A DNA stretch of 9,843 nt from Bacillota bacterium (GCA_023412665.1 JAEZCA010000032.1:1-9843), one strand, 5' to 3'. Positions 1-7,505 are shown, counted from the first letter of the stretch. Translations and numbers: made by a program. The notes: generated from the sequence alone by a model not told the origin.

Positions 1-1
1 T

Positions 2-1216
2 TTATTCGTACCTGAGAGATTCTATAGGATCCAGATCGGCGGCACGCTTTGCAGGATAAACTCCAAAGATCAGTCCCAAAGCAACAGATCCCAGGAATGC
101 CAGTGTTATCACCTTGACATCGACCACAGGCGGTATACTGATCAGTGATGAAATAACTATCCCTGATAAGACGCCCAGCAAAATACCTAGCAGTCCGCTT
201 ATGCCTGTCATTATTATGGATTCTGTGATAAACTGCATAATAATATCCCTGTTCTGCGCTCCCAGTGCCTTTCTTATGCCGATCTCCCTAATCCTTTCCG
301 TAACGGAAACCAGCAGTATATTGACAATGCCGATTCCTCCCACGATCAAGGTAATTATCGCTATAACAAGCAATATGCTCGATACTATTCCCAGCATATC
401 TCCCATTGCCTTCTGGATATCGGCCGAATTCTGGGCCATATAGATACCTTCCCGGCCATGCTTCATTTCAAGGTACTTAACGATCCTTTTACCTACATCC
501 CTGAGATTATCCTTTTCCACCACTGTCACATCTATTGATGAAAGCCTTTCACTGTTTGGATAAAGCTGCTGTACTGTTGTTATGGGCATGTAGATAATTG
601 CAGGGATCATATCACTCTCCAGCACTCCCTCAAACAGATTGTCCCCGCTGCTCATAACACCTGCGATTCTAAGCGATACATTGCTGCCCGAGGAAGTCTT
701 GAGAGTAATAGTCTCGCCGGTGATGTCCTGCCCCTCCTTGAAAAACTTCTTTACAAAAAGCTCATCCACAACAACCGTCTTTGCTCTCTTTGATACGTCA
801 AATTCATTTATAAAGCGGCCGTATTTCATCTCAATAAGAGCAAAATTCTTATACTGTGAGGATATCCCAAGTATCATAGCGTCCTTTGTCTTGTCTCCTA
901 TGCGAAGTGAACCGCTTCTTTGAATATACGTGGCGATATTCTTTATCTCCGGCGCCGCTTCCTTTACATAATCCATATCCTTCAGCGTCAGCCAGTCCTT
1001 CTTGTCGACATTCATATTCTTGTAGGTTATACTGATGGTATTCGCCCCGATTTTCTCAAACTGGGCATTCATATAATTTTCAGTAGCGCTGCCTAACGCC
1101 ATGATAGTGATGATGGAAAACACGCCCATCACGATTCCGAGCATGGTGAGAATCGAACGCAATTTATTCGCTTTTAAACTGTCAAAAGCTTGTTTGAAGC
1201 TTTCGGAAAAATTCAT
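2..1216 (-). CDS. MacB/FtsX-type ABC transporter permease (YknZ-like)
   Basis: This 404-residue protein is the membrane permease of an ABC exporter in the MacB/LolCE/FtsX family, acting in the cytoplasmic membrane with the ATPase and adaptor encoded just upstream. It has the family's four-helix layout: helix 1 at about residues 21-43, a large extracytoplasmic MacB-type core domain at about 45-260, and helices at about 277-303, 329-358 and 366-388. The coupling segment ERIREIGIRKALGA (308-320) and the C-terminal PAKRAADLDPIESLRYE (388-404) are textbook signatures. The length is normal for stand-alone permeases and there is no fused ATPase as in Gram-negative MacB. The ATG follows a GAGGT ribosome binding site at 6 nt. 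It is the last gene of the four-gene operon seen here, 39 nt after the adaptor, and ends in TAA at the window edge, so any gene or terminator beyond is unseen. The family is certain; the substrate is unknown. Confidence 0.95.
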   Translation of the reverse strand: MNFSESFKQAFDSLKANKLRSILTMLGIVMGVFSIITIMALGSATENYMNAQFEKIGANTISITYKNMNVDKKDWLTLKDMDYVKEAAPEIKNIATYIQRSGSLRIGDKTKDAMILGISSQYKNFALIEMKYGRFINEFDVSKRAKTVVVDELFVKKFFKEGQDITGETITLKTSSGSNVSLRIAGVMSSGDNLFEGVLESDMIPAIIYMPITTVQQLYPNSERLSSIDVTVVEKDNLRDVGKRIVKYLEMKHGREGIYMAQNSADIQKAMGDMLGIVSSILLVIAIITLIVGGIGIVNILLVSVTERIREIGIRKALGAQNRDIIMQFITESIIMTGISGLLGILLGVLSGIVISSLISIPPVVDVKVITLAFLGSVALGLIFGVYPAKRAADLDPIESLRYE

Positions 1217-1255
1217 GTGCTTACCTCACTTCTTTTCAGTCCATATTCATTTGCG

Positions 1256-2515
1256 TCACTTCTTTATCTTTACGCTCATACCGTCACTGTAGCTTGGCTG
1301 GGGATCAAGTACCACCAGCTCACCCTCACTAAGCCCTTCAAGAACCTCCACACTCATATCGGAATTTATGCCCACTGATACCTTCCTCTGGGCTATCTTA
1401 CTGCCGCCTTCATCAACCACGAACACCATCATATTATCGTCCTTGTCAGGCGTTATCGCTTCCATCGGTGCGAGGACTATATCGTGCTTGTCTACAACCG
1501 CTATCTCACATGTGACGTTCAAGCCCGGCTTGAGAACCTTCCCGGCACCTTCGACGCTGATAAGTATTTCAACAACAGTCTCGGACCCGCTGGAGGTCAT
1601 ACTGGTCACAGCTATGGGAGAAATGCTTTTTACACTTCCGGTTATTTCCGTACTGCTGTCAATGGCATCTCCTGTTATCCTTACCTTCTGTCCGGGAGCT
1701 ACGTTTTTAACATCATATTCATTGATCTTTGCCCTGATCTGAAGCTTGTCAGGATCTATGATCTTGTATGCGGACTGCATGCTGCTGGTAAATGATCCCT
1801 CCTGCACGCCTACGCTTGCAATGATGCCGTCCATTGACGCCATACACAGCCCATTTATATCACTAATCTTCTTTTCCAGATCAGAAATCTGTATATCTGT
1901 TATTTTTACGCTTTCCTCAGTTGATTTTTTAGAGTTGGTCCTGCTCTCTACAGCGGTATTGTATGCCAGCCTTGCATTTTTCAGACCGCTCATGCCCGAC
2001 TCGGCATCAATGAATGCTTTTTCGGACATATCAAGCTCCGCTTTTGAAATGGCATTGGCTTCATATAAGGCTTTATTGTCTTCATATGTTTTTTTTGCAT
2101 CATTATAATATCTTTCAGCTGCCTTCAGATTGTTCTCGGCTCTTTGAACCTCGGCATCCAACGCCTTTGAGTCCAGTGATATCTGCTGTGTGCTCCTGTT
2201 TATCTTCAAGGTCTCAAGCTGGGACTGAAGAGAAGCCATGTCCAGCTCAAGCAGCTTTTCACCCTTTTTCACCTGCCGGCCTTCTTCGATCATAACCTTT
2301 GTGACCTTCAGGGGAGTATCAAAATACACCTCTGATTTTTCCACTTCCTCAATGACGCCGTCGGCAGAAATATATGAAGAAAGGCTCCCTTTCTCTACTT
2401 TAAAAACTGCAACGCTGGTTACGTTTCCTCCCGACCCCATAGCCTTCACTACTCCGACTGCTATAAGCGCAACTGCAGCTAATCCCATGATAACACCGAT
2501 GATTTTTTTGTTCAT
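1256..2515 (-). CDS. HlyD/MacA-type efflux adaptor protein (YknX-like)
   Basis: This 419-residue protein is a membrane-fusion-type adaptor that links an ABC permease to the outside of the membrane. An N-terminal hydrophobic helix (about 5-25) anchors it; there is no Cys near the start, so it is not a lipoprotein. Next comes the first half of a lipoyl-like domain (about 60-92, with VMIEEGRQVKKGEKLLELD), a long charged helical hairpin predicted as coiled coil (about 93-220), the second lipoyl half (about 222-255, with MDGIIASVGVQEG), a beta-barrel (about 258-343) and a membrane-proximal domain (about 344-419, with VLEGLSEGELVV). The ATG is supported by a GGAGG site 7 nt upstream. It lies 37 nt after the Yip1 gene and 39 nt before the permease, consistent with a shared mRNA. 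In Gram-positive bacteria such adaptors work without an outer-membrane channel. Orthology to YknX is inferred from domain layout and neighbours. Confidence 0.93.
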   Translation of the reverse strand: MNKKIIGVIMGLAAVALIAVGVVKAMGSGGNVTSVAVFKVEKGSLSSYISADGVIEEVEKSEVYFDTPLKVTKVMIEEGRQVKKGEKLLELDMASLQSQLETLKINRSTQQISLDSKALDAEVQRAENNLKAAERYYNDAKKTYEDNKALYEANAISKAELDMSEKAFIDAESGMSGLKNARLAYNTAVESRTNSKKSTEESVKITDIQISDLEKKISDINGLCMASMDGIIASVGVQEGSFTSSMQSAYKIIDPDKLQIRAKINEYDVKNVAPGQKVRITGDAIDSSTEITGSVKSISPIAVTSMTSSGSETVVEILISVEGAGKVLKPGLNVTCEIAVVDKHDIVLAPMEAITPDKDDNMMVFVVDEGGSKIAQRKVSVGINSDMSVEVLEGLSEGELVVLDPQPSYSDGMSVKIKK

Positions 2516-2552
2516 TGTAAAACCTCCACTAAAATGACCTGGTTTATGTAAT

Positions 2553-3305
2553 CTAGTTCATTATTTGCGATGCCGTGACCATGGAAACAACTCCTACGAT
2601 GACACCTATTAGGAATATTGCTCCTGTAATAATATAGACAGTTTTCTTCTTCATTTGGCTGACGGAAGCAAAGCCTATACCCATTACGGCATATCTCCAA
2701 ATCGCGAATATATCCAGTTTGACTAGCAGTCCAAGAAGTGCAGGACTGACATCCTCAGCCGACACAAGGGTCCCAAGGCTCGTCAGCGGTATTGATTGAT
2801 GAAGATCGTTTGTCAGGTATGATATGGGTATCAAAAGCAGTGAATAGAGAACTATGATTATATTGGAATGCACGACCACTGACAGGTATGCCTTGAACTT
2901 GCCCTTTCCACCAAATATCTTGAATATGGCAAAGAATATCAAAGCCATTAACACAGCCGATACCAGCATCATTACTCCTGTGGTTATCAAACCGCTGACG
3001 CTTCCCTGCTGTACACTCTGTTCGATCATTTCCGGCGTCATTTCTATGCCCAGCAACGACTCCATATAGTCAGAACTGTTCGCCATCTCTTTTCTCAGCA
3101 TATCCAGATAAAGGGGCCACTGTATGATAGACGGCAATACAAAGGCTATTGGCCAAAAAAACATCCAAAACAACACCCTTGGCTTCTCAGCCAACTCATT
3201 CATCAACTTTCCAGGCGCCATAAACAGCCAGAACAGTCTCTTAAAGAAGCCTGGTCTTTTTACTGCGATTTCCTCACTGAAATTTCTTACCTGTAAATCT
3301 GACAT
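2553..3305 (-). CDS. Yip1-family integral membrane protein (YknW-like)
   Basis: This 250-residue membrane protein has a cytoplasmic N-terminus containing the Yip1-type APGKLMNELAEKP stretch (30-42). About five hydrophobic segments follow, at roughly 44-64, 103-130, 144-163, 195-216 and 222-245. That is the usual pattern of bacterial Yip1-domain proteins. In Bacillus subtilis the Yip1 protein YknW is encoded with an adaptor, ATPase and permease and is reported to help assemble that exporter. The same three partners surround this gene, so a similar role is inferred. I chose the ATG at 3303-3305 because AAAGGG sits 8 nt upstream; an in-frame TTG nine codons earlier lacks a clear site and would put that AAAGGG inside the gene. 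The gene lies 55 nt after the ATPase and 37 nt before the adaptor. No enzyme motif is visible. An independent membrane-stress role cannot be excluded. Confidence 0.85.
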   Translation of the reverse strand: MSDLQVRNFSEEIAVKRPGFFKRLFWLFMAPGKLMNELAEKPRVLFWMFFWPIAFVLPSIIQWPLYLDMLRKEMANSSDYMESLLGIEMTPEMIEQSVQQGSVSGLITTGVMMLVSAVLMALIFFAIFKIFGGKGKFKAYLSVVVHSNIIIVLYSLLLIPISYLTNDLHQSIPLTSLGTLVSAEDVSPALLGLLVKLDIFAIWRYAVMGIGFASVSQMKKKTVYIITGAIFLIGVIVGVVSMVTASQIMN

Positions 3306-3313
3306 AACATCAA

Positions 3314-3319
3314 CCCTTT
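3314..3319 (-). promoter_or_regulatory. Ribosome binding site deciding the Yip1-family start
   Basis: The minus strand reads AAAGGG, 8 nt before the ATG at 3303-3305. This favours that ATG over the in-frame TTG at 3330-3332, whose upstream sequence has no comparable purine run. Confidence 0.7.
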
Positions 3320-3360
3320 CGATAATACTCAATGTTGCTTTCTACACATAATTCAATACA

Positions 3361-4095
3361 CTATACAACCTCTTGTGATTTGAATTTCAGTATCAAATCC
3401 CTTGCGTCGACAGGCTTTAATACCCTTTCATCACTGGTCAGATAGCCGTCTCTGAACCTGATGATTCTTTTGGTATGCTCCGCAATGTCAGGCTCATGTG
3501 TTACAACAACTATCGTAACCCCTTCCCTGTTCAGCTCTTGGAATACTGCCATTATATCCTCTCCTGATGCGGTATCAAGATTGCCCGTAGGTTCGTCGGC
3601 AAGAATAATGGCAGGATTGTTAACAAGCGCTCTGGCTATGGCGACTCTCTGCTTTTGTCCTCCCGACAGTTCATTGGGCTTGTGGTGCATCCTTTCGGTA
3701 AGGCCGACCCTCTCCAGCGCATCCATAGCCTTTTCCCGGCGCTCCTTTTTCCCTGCCCCGGCGTAAATCATGGGAAGCTCGATGTTCTGTACCGCTGTTA
3801 TGCGAGGGAGCAGATTGAAGGACTGAAAGACGAAGCCTATTTTTCTGTTGCGTATTTTAGCGAGCTCCATATCGTCCAGTCCGGATATATTCACTCCATC
3901 AAGTTCATAATAGCCGTCTGTTGCCCTGTCAAGACAACCGATGATATTCATCAGCGTGGATTTGCCCGAACCCGAAGGTCCCATGATGGATACGAATTCG
4001 CCCTTGGCAATGCCAAGGTTCACCTTTTTCAAGGCCTCCACCTGCACCTTCCCGGTATCGTAAATCTTGCCGATATTTTCCATTCTGATAATCAT
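3361..4095 (-). CDS. ABC transporter ATP-binding protein, MacB/LolD type (YknY-like)
   Basis: This 244-residue ATPase powers the exporter whose other three parts follow it. All nucleotide-binding motifs are intact: Walker A GPSGSGKST (39-47), Q-loop Gln at 91 in FVFQSFNLLP, signature LSGGQKQR (143-150), Walker B IILADEP (163-169), D-loop GNLD (171-174) and switch His at 200. The LLPRITAVQNIELP segment and the DEPTGNLD form are typical of the MacB/LolD/FtsE group that pairs with FtsX-type permeases, which matches the permease at the end of this operon. The ATG has AAGGTGG 7 nt upstream; a second in-frame ATG four codons on is less well placed. The C-terminal tail (about 222-244) is somewhat longer than in minimal LolD proteins. 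It is the first gene of the apparent operon, after a 109-nt spacer behind ribF. Confidence 0.95.
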   Translation of the reverse strand: MIIRMENIGKIYDTGKVQVEALKKVNLGIAKGEFVSIMGPSGSGKSTLMNIIGCLDRATDGYYELDGVNISGLDDMELAKIRNRKIGFVFQSFNLLPRITAVQNIELPMIYAGAGKKERREKAMDALERVGLTERMHHKPNELSGGQKQRVAIARALVNNPAIILADEPTGNLDTASGEDIMAVFQELNREGVTIVVVTHEPDIAEHTKRIIRFRDGYLTSDERVLKPVDARDLILKFKSQEVV

Positions 4096-4204
4096 GGTCC
4101 TACCACCTTCTCACGCATATGCTTATAAAACATCATCTTATTTTGCATATCTTATTTAAATACGCAATAATAACTTGTTTTGTCTTACATATTTAATAAT
4201 TTTT
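4096..4204 (-). promoter_or_regulatory. AT-rich spacer before the exporter operon, possible weak promoter
   Basis: This 109-nt stretch between ribF and the ATPase gene is strongly AT-rich and holds no gene. Reading the minus strand, a TTGCGT at 4162-4167 and a CAAAAT at 4140-4145 are 16 nt apart, the latter preceded by TG in a loosely extended -10 arrangement. A better -10 look-alike, TATAAG at 4122-4127, has no -35 partner. An imperfect AT-only dyad begins just after the ribF stop, but there is no GC stem with a T-run, so I see no intrinsic terminator for ribF. A separate exporter promoter is plausible because of the spacing; the exact site is weakly supported. Confidence 0.3.
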
Positions 4205-5143
4205 TCACAATCCATTTGTACTGAAATACTCTCTGGCGTCCTTTATATCGCTTGTTATCTGGTCTGAGAGCTCCTTGGCATTCTTGAACTTTTTTTCGTT
4301 CCTCAGTTTTTTGAGGAAAAAAACTTCTATATCATTTTTGTATATATCGTTGTCAAAATCGAGTATATGCGTCTCAACCTTGATAGTGGCATTATCTCCG
4401 AATGTAGGATTATATCCTACGCTTGTGACGCTGCTGTAAAAAATGCCGTTATAAAGTGTCTTTGTGATATATACTCCGTTATGGGGCATGATCAGGTAAT
4501 CCTCCGGCTGCAGATTGGCTGTGGGGAAACCGATCCTTCTGCCAAGCTTCTTGCCGTCTTTTACTTCACCGGTGATGGAATAATGCCTTCCCAGCAGTCT
4601 GAATACACCCTCCATGTCTCCTTTTGCTACATATGCACGGATAGCCGAGCTGCTGACAAGCTCCGTATTTATCTTCACGGGAGGAATTATGATCACCCTT
4701 ATATTATATTTTCTTCCAAGCTCCTTCAGCAGTTCTACGTCGCCCTGCCCCATGTACCCAAACCTGTAATTGAAGCCGGCCACAACAATGCCAGCTCCAA
4801 GCCTTTCGGACAATATTTCTTTTATGAAGCTCTCCGGCTTCATTCTTGAATAATTTTCATCAAACTCGTCGAAATATATATAGTTGAGCTGTGTTTCGCC
4901 AAGCAATTGAACACGCTTTCCGACAGTCGTCAGCAGAGGTGTGAAAAGCTTTTTCCTGATAATATTTTCAGGGTGCTTTGTAAAGGTATAGATCATTGAT
5001 TCCAGACAATTTATCCTGGCTTCGCTGATCAGCGTATTGACAAGAGCCATGTGGCCCACATGCAGTCCGTCAAAGTTCCCCAGTCCGACTGCTGTAGTAT
5101 GGCTAGCAAATTTCACATTTTCATTTCCGAAAATCGTTTTCAC
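4205..5143 (-). CDS. ribF: Bifunctional riboflavin kinase / FAD synthetase
   Basis: This enzyme phosphorylates riboflavin to FMN and then adenylylates FMN to FAD in the cytoplasm. From the chosen start it has 312 residues, the normal family length. The N-terminal FAD synthetase domain shows GNFDGLHVGH (22-31), TFTKHPENII (53-62), the GFNYRFGYMGQGD nucleotide-binding stretch (123-135) and VSSSAIR (163-169). The C-terminal riboflavin kinase domain (about 185-308) shows GRRIGFPTANL (201-211), NGVY (222-225), GYNPTFG (243-249) and ETHILDFD (257-264). I prefer the GTG at 5141-5143, which gives the family-like opening MKTI and has GGGGT 9 nt upstream. An in-frame TTG directly after the truB stop would add 11 residues with no family resemblance. 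No FMN riboswitch precedes it, so expression probably follows the translation operon. It is the last gene of that cluster. Confidence 0.95.
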   Translation of the reverse strand: MKTIFGNENVKFASHTTAVGLGNFDGLHVGHMALVNTLISEARINCLESMIYTFTKHPENIIRKKLFTPLLTTVGKRVQLLGETQLNYIYFDEFDENYSRMKPESFIKEILSERLGAGIVVAGFNYRFGYMGQGDVELLKELGRKYNIRVIIIPPVKINTELVSSSAIRAYVAKGDMEGVFRLLGRHYSITGEVKDGKKLGRRIGFPTANLQPEDYLIMPHNGVYITKTLYNGIFYSSVTSVGYNPTFGDNATIKVETHILDFDNDIYKNDIEVFFLKKLRNEKKFKNAKELSDQITSDIKDAREYFSTNGL

Positions 5144-5152
5144 TTCTGTCAG

Positions 5153-5157
5153 ACCCC
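5153..5157 (-). promoter_or_regulatory. Putative ribosome binding site for the ribF GTG start
   Basis: The minus strand reads GGGGT, 9 nt before the GTG at 5141-5143. The site is modest but is the only purine run near a start that gives the family-like N-terminus. The ATGs closer to truB are out of frame and reach stops within a few codons. Confidence 0.5.
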
Positions 5158-5162
5158 ATTCA

Positions 5163-5175
5163 TGCCATAATGGCA
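5163..5175. repeat. Perfect 6-bp inverted repeat between truB and ribF
   Basis: TGCCAT and ATGGCA flank a single central base, directly after the truB stop and about 20 nt before the ribF GTG. The one-base centre makes an RNA hairpin unlikely, so it would act, if at all, as a protein-binding dyad. It could also be chance. Confidence 0.35.
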
Positions 5176-5176
5176 A

Positions 5177-6136
5177 CTAAAAAAATTTTCTCACCTTCAA
5201 ATATTTCCATTCTCCATTATCTATAATCATACCCAGTGCTAAAAATTCACCGCTGCTGCCATACACACGTATTAGAGCATTTCTGCCATCGACGGCGCTA
5301 ATTTTAAATCTGCCTTTCTCCTGGCCGTTCAGGTGTGAATCGCTGCTTTCAAGAAAAAACGCCTCAGTTAAGGGGATCTGCATTCCATTTCCAAATCTCT
5401 TTTCAGAAGCCTCATCCAATCGGCAAGCCTCCAGACTGCCGAATATTCTGTCCACTCCTGTAAGCGCACTCTTCAATGCTCCCTTTTCTTTATACTCTGT
5501 TAGCTCCTCCAGTGTAAAGGCCTCTGATATGTCAAAGGGTCCGGCTCTCATCCTGAGCAGGAATGACATACAGCCTCCGCAGCCAAGCCTGTCGCCTATA
5601 TCGGCGCATAATGTCCTGATATATGTTCCCTTTGAACAGTGTACATCTATCAGTGCCCTGACACCATCCGACCTGTCGATGCTCAGCAGCTTCGCAGAAA
5701 ATATCTCTACTTCCCTTTGCTGCCTTTCGATTTCAACACCTTCCCGGGCAAGCTCATACAGCCTTTTTCCATCGATCCTTACCGCTGAATGCATGGGCGG
5801 CACCTGAAGGTATTTTCCCTCGAATGAGGAAACTGCATCAGCTATCTCTGAATCACTTGCTCCAACCTCATTGCGGGAGGTGATGGTTCCCGTGGTATCC
5901 TGTGTATCCGTCGTGATGCCCAGCGTCAGCTCCGCCCTGTACAGCTTGTCCTTATCCATCAAAAACTCTATAGCCCTTGCGGCTTTGCCGATGCAAACCG
6001 GCAGGACGCCGGCAGCCATGGGATCAAGAGTCCCTGCATGGCCGATCCTGCGAACGCCGGTCAGTCCCCGCAGTACTGCAATCACATCAAAGGATGTCAT
6101 TCCCGGAGGCTTCAATACATTTATTATACCATCCAT
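5177..6136 (-). CDS. truB: tRNA pseudouridine-55 synthase
   Basis: TruB converts uridine 55 in the T-loop of tRNAs to pseudouridine and also acts as a tRNA-folding chaperone. The 319-residue product begins with the family opening MDGIINVLKPPGMTSFDV. It has the catalytic loop HAGTLDPMAAGVL (33-45) with the nucleophilic Asp at 38. Other conserved blocks are QVPPMHSAVRIDGKRLYELA (111-130), SKGTYIRTLCADIG (168-181) and FLLRMRAGPF (192-201). A PUA-like C-terminal domain covers roughly 240-319 (for example GNGMQIPL). Nothing is missing and the length is normal. The ATG starts 1 nt after the nrnA stop, with AAAGGA inside the end of nrnA about 11 nt upstream, so translation is probably coupled. The TAG stop lies 33 nt before the preferred ribF start. 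Confidence 0.97.
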   Translation of the reverse strand: MDGIINVLKPPGMTSFDVIAVLRGLTGVRRIGHAGTLDPMAAGVLPVCIGKAARAIEFLMDKDKLYRAELTLGITTDTQDTTGTITSRNEVGASDSEIADAVSSFEGKYLQVPPMHSAVRIDGKRLYELAREGVEIERQQREVEIFSAKLLSIDRSDGVRALIDVHCSKGTYIRTLCADIGDRLGCGGCMSFLLRMRAGPFDISEAFTLEELTEYKEKGALKSALTGVDRIFGSLEACRLDEASEKRFGNGMQIPLTEAFFLESSDSHLNGQEKGRFKISAVDGRNALIRVYGSSGEFLALGMIIDNGEWKYLKVRKFF

Positions 6137-6137
6137 A

Positions 6138-7094
6138 TCAAAGCATTTCCTTTATATCATCCAGAAGCTTTTTTTTCACTTCTCGCAGCTCCGCCCCGCT
6201 TGCGGTAAAGCCCGCAGCCCTTTTATGTCCGCCTCCCGAATGCTTCGCTGCCAGTGAAGCGACATCGACATAATTGTTTGACCGAAGATTTACCTTGATA
6301 TCGCCGTTTCCCATTTGCCTGAGCATAGCCGCCACTTCTACGCCTCTTATATTGCGCGCTATATTTATTATGCCGTCGCTGTCCTCTTCTGCGGCCCCCG
6401 ATCTTTTGATGGCCTCTTCCGTAAGGGTCATGACAGCGGCCTTTCCGTCAAAGTACAGCTCAAGCGAATCGATAGCTTCACCGGTAAGCCTGACCTTTCC
6501 ATATGAAGCTGTATCAAATACGCGTTTGGATATATCCGCAATATCAATACCCTTTTTTAAAAGCTCCGCACATATCATATGTGTCATCGGAGAAGTATTG
6601 CTGTATCTGAAGCTGCCTGTGTCAGTCGATATCGCAGTGTATAAGCAAATGGCAGCATCTCTTCCGGGATCAACTCCCATCGTCTCCAGTAGACTGTAGA
6701 TAATTTCACCTGTCGCTGCTGACATCGTGTCGACATAATCGTAGTGGGCAAATCCTCTATTTGTCCGATGATGGTCTATATTTACAGTGACACGGGCATT
6801 TTCGAATATTTCCCTTCTGCCGCCAAGCCTTTCGATATCGCCGCAGTCAAGGGCGATCACCAGCTCGTAATCCTTTTCTCCTTCAGGATAGACAAATGTC
6901 AGTTCAGTACCGGGCAGAAATTCATAAATCTGCGGTATGCTTTCCTCCAAAATAACTGAGACTTCCTTTCCCAGAGCCGAAAGCTCTATTGCCAGGGCTA
7001 AGGAAGAGCCGACTGCATCCCCGTCTGCAGAAATATGCGGAAGTATGGCCGCTTTTTCCGTCCTGTTTATCAGATCCGCAATTTTTTTCAGCAT
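6138..7094 (-). CDS. nrnA: Bifunctional oligoribonuclease / pAp phosphatase, DHH family
   Basis: NrnA degrades RNA fragments of a few nucleotides and dephosphorylates 3'-phosphoadenosine 5'-phosphate in the cytoplasm, standing in for Orn in Firmicutes. The 318-residue protein carries the metal-binding motifs of DHH phosphoesterases: HISADGDAVGS (20-30), LDCGD (82-86, with Asp 83), the DHH triad in NIDHHRTN (105-112) and STDTGSFRY (156-164). The DHHA1 substrate-binding domain ends in SGGGHKRAAGF (286-296). All catalytic residues of the subfamily are present. Its ATG overlaps the rbfA TGA by one base (TGATG), with AGGAG 8 nt upstream inside rbfA, indicating coupled translation. The position between rbfA and truB is the standard Firmicute arrangement. 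A role only as a generic DHH phosphatase is less likely given length and context. Confidence 0.94.
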   Translation of the reverse strand: MLKKIADLINRTEKAAILPHISADGDAVGSSLALAIELSALGKEVSVILEESIPQIYEFLPGTELTFVYPEGEKDYELVIALDCGDIERLGGRREIFENARVTVNIDHHRTNRGFAHYDYVDTMSAATGEIIYSLLETMGVDPGRDAAICLYTAISTDTGSFRYSNTSPMTHMICAELLKKGIDIADISKRVFDTASYGKVRLTGEAIDSLELYFDGKAAVMTLTEEAIKRSGAAEEDSDGIINIARNIRGVEVAAMLRQMGNGDIKVNLRSNNYVDVASLAAKHSGGGHKRAAGFTASGAELREVKKKLLDDIKEML

Positions 7095-7450
7095 CAGGTG
7101 TTCTCCTGCTTTCCCTGCAGTGTTTCATTTATCAGCTTGTTCAGATAAACCCCGCGTTCAATGGAGTTATCCAACTCAAAGAGTATCTCGGGCGTGTATC
7201 GCAGCTTCAGCCGCTGTCCAATCTCGCGCCTGATAAAGCCTGCCGCGCTCTTTAGTCCCTGTATCGCATTTTTCTTATCGCTCTCATCGCCAAGAACGCT
7301 GATAAAAATCTTTGCATACCTCAGATCCCTTGTGACCTCTGCAGCCGTAACGCTGATCATTTTAGGAAGTCTGGGGTCCTTGAGCTCATTTTGTATTATA
7401 GTGCTTACCTCTTTTTTCATTTCTTCCGATATTCTGTCCGTCCTGTCCAT
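7094..7450 (-). CDS. rbfA: 30S ribosome-binding factor A
   Basis: RbfA binds the immature 30S subunit near the 5' end of 16S rRNA and is needed for late maturation and cold adaptation. The 118-residue product is a single KH-like domain. It shows the family blocks RISEEMKKEVSTIIQNELKD (6-25), KDPRL (24-28), the strand segment DLRYAKIFISVLG (42-54), IRREIGQRLKLRYTPEILFELD (73-94) and a closing GVYLNKLI (100-107). I chose the ATG at 7448-7450 because AAGGAG lies 7 nt upstream and the protein then starts like other RbfAs. The longer frame back to a TTG near 7507 would start in the U-tract of a terminator. It lies 113 nt after infB, a gap holding two hairpins, and overlaps nrnA by one base. Confidence 0.95.
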   Translation of the reverse strand: MDRTDRISEEMKKEVSTIIQNELKDPRLPKMISVTAAEVTRDLRYAKIFISVLGDESDKKNAIQGLKSAAGFIRREIGQRLKLRYTPEILFELDNSIERGVYLNKLINETLQGKQENT

Positions 7451-7457
7451 AATATCA

Positions 7458-7463
7458 CTCCTT
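7458..7463 (-). promoter_or_regulatory. Ribosome binding site deciding the rbfA start
   Basis: The minus strand reads AAGGAG, 7 nt before the rbfA ATG. Its first two bases also belong to the 8-bp palindrome TTCCGGAA (7462-7469), which sits next to a small hairpin, so the site could be partly masked in the RNA. Confidence 0.8.
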
Positions 7464-7469
7464 CCGGAA

Positions 7470-7494
7470 CTTATCGGCATTTCCGCCGGATAAA
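7470..7494 (-). promoter_or_regulatory. Small stem-loop just upstream of the rbfA ribosome binding site
   Basis: In the minus-strand transcript TTATC (7493-7489) pairs with GATAA (7475-7471), and after a one-base bulge GGC (7487-7485) pairs with GCC (7478-7476), closing a 6-nt loop. A G-U pair can extend the base. There is no following U-tract, so it is not a terminator. It might shape access to the rbfA ribosome binding site or protect an RNA end; it could also be incidental. Confidence 0.4.
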
Positions 7495-7505
7495 GCGTTA
7501 TCTGC

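Noticed and set aside
1226..1265. A 10-bp direct repeat (AAAGAAGTGA on the minus strand) at 1226-1235 and 1256-1265, around the adaptor stop and the permease ribosome binding site.
   Set aside because: Both copies are explained by function (the last Lys codons plus stop, and a purine-rich ribosome binding site), and a match this short is likely chance.
2512..2700. A 62-codon minus-strand frame spanning the Yip1-adaptor junction.
   Set aside because: It overlaps the end of the Yip1 gene in another frame, runs into the adaptor start, and has no ribosome binding site or recognisable domain.
5144..5176. Search for an FMN riboswitch upstream of ribF.
   Set aside because: The gap to truB is only 33 nt, far too short for that riboswitch, and none of its conserved blocks is visible.
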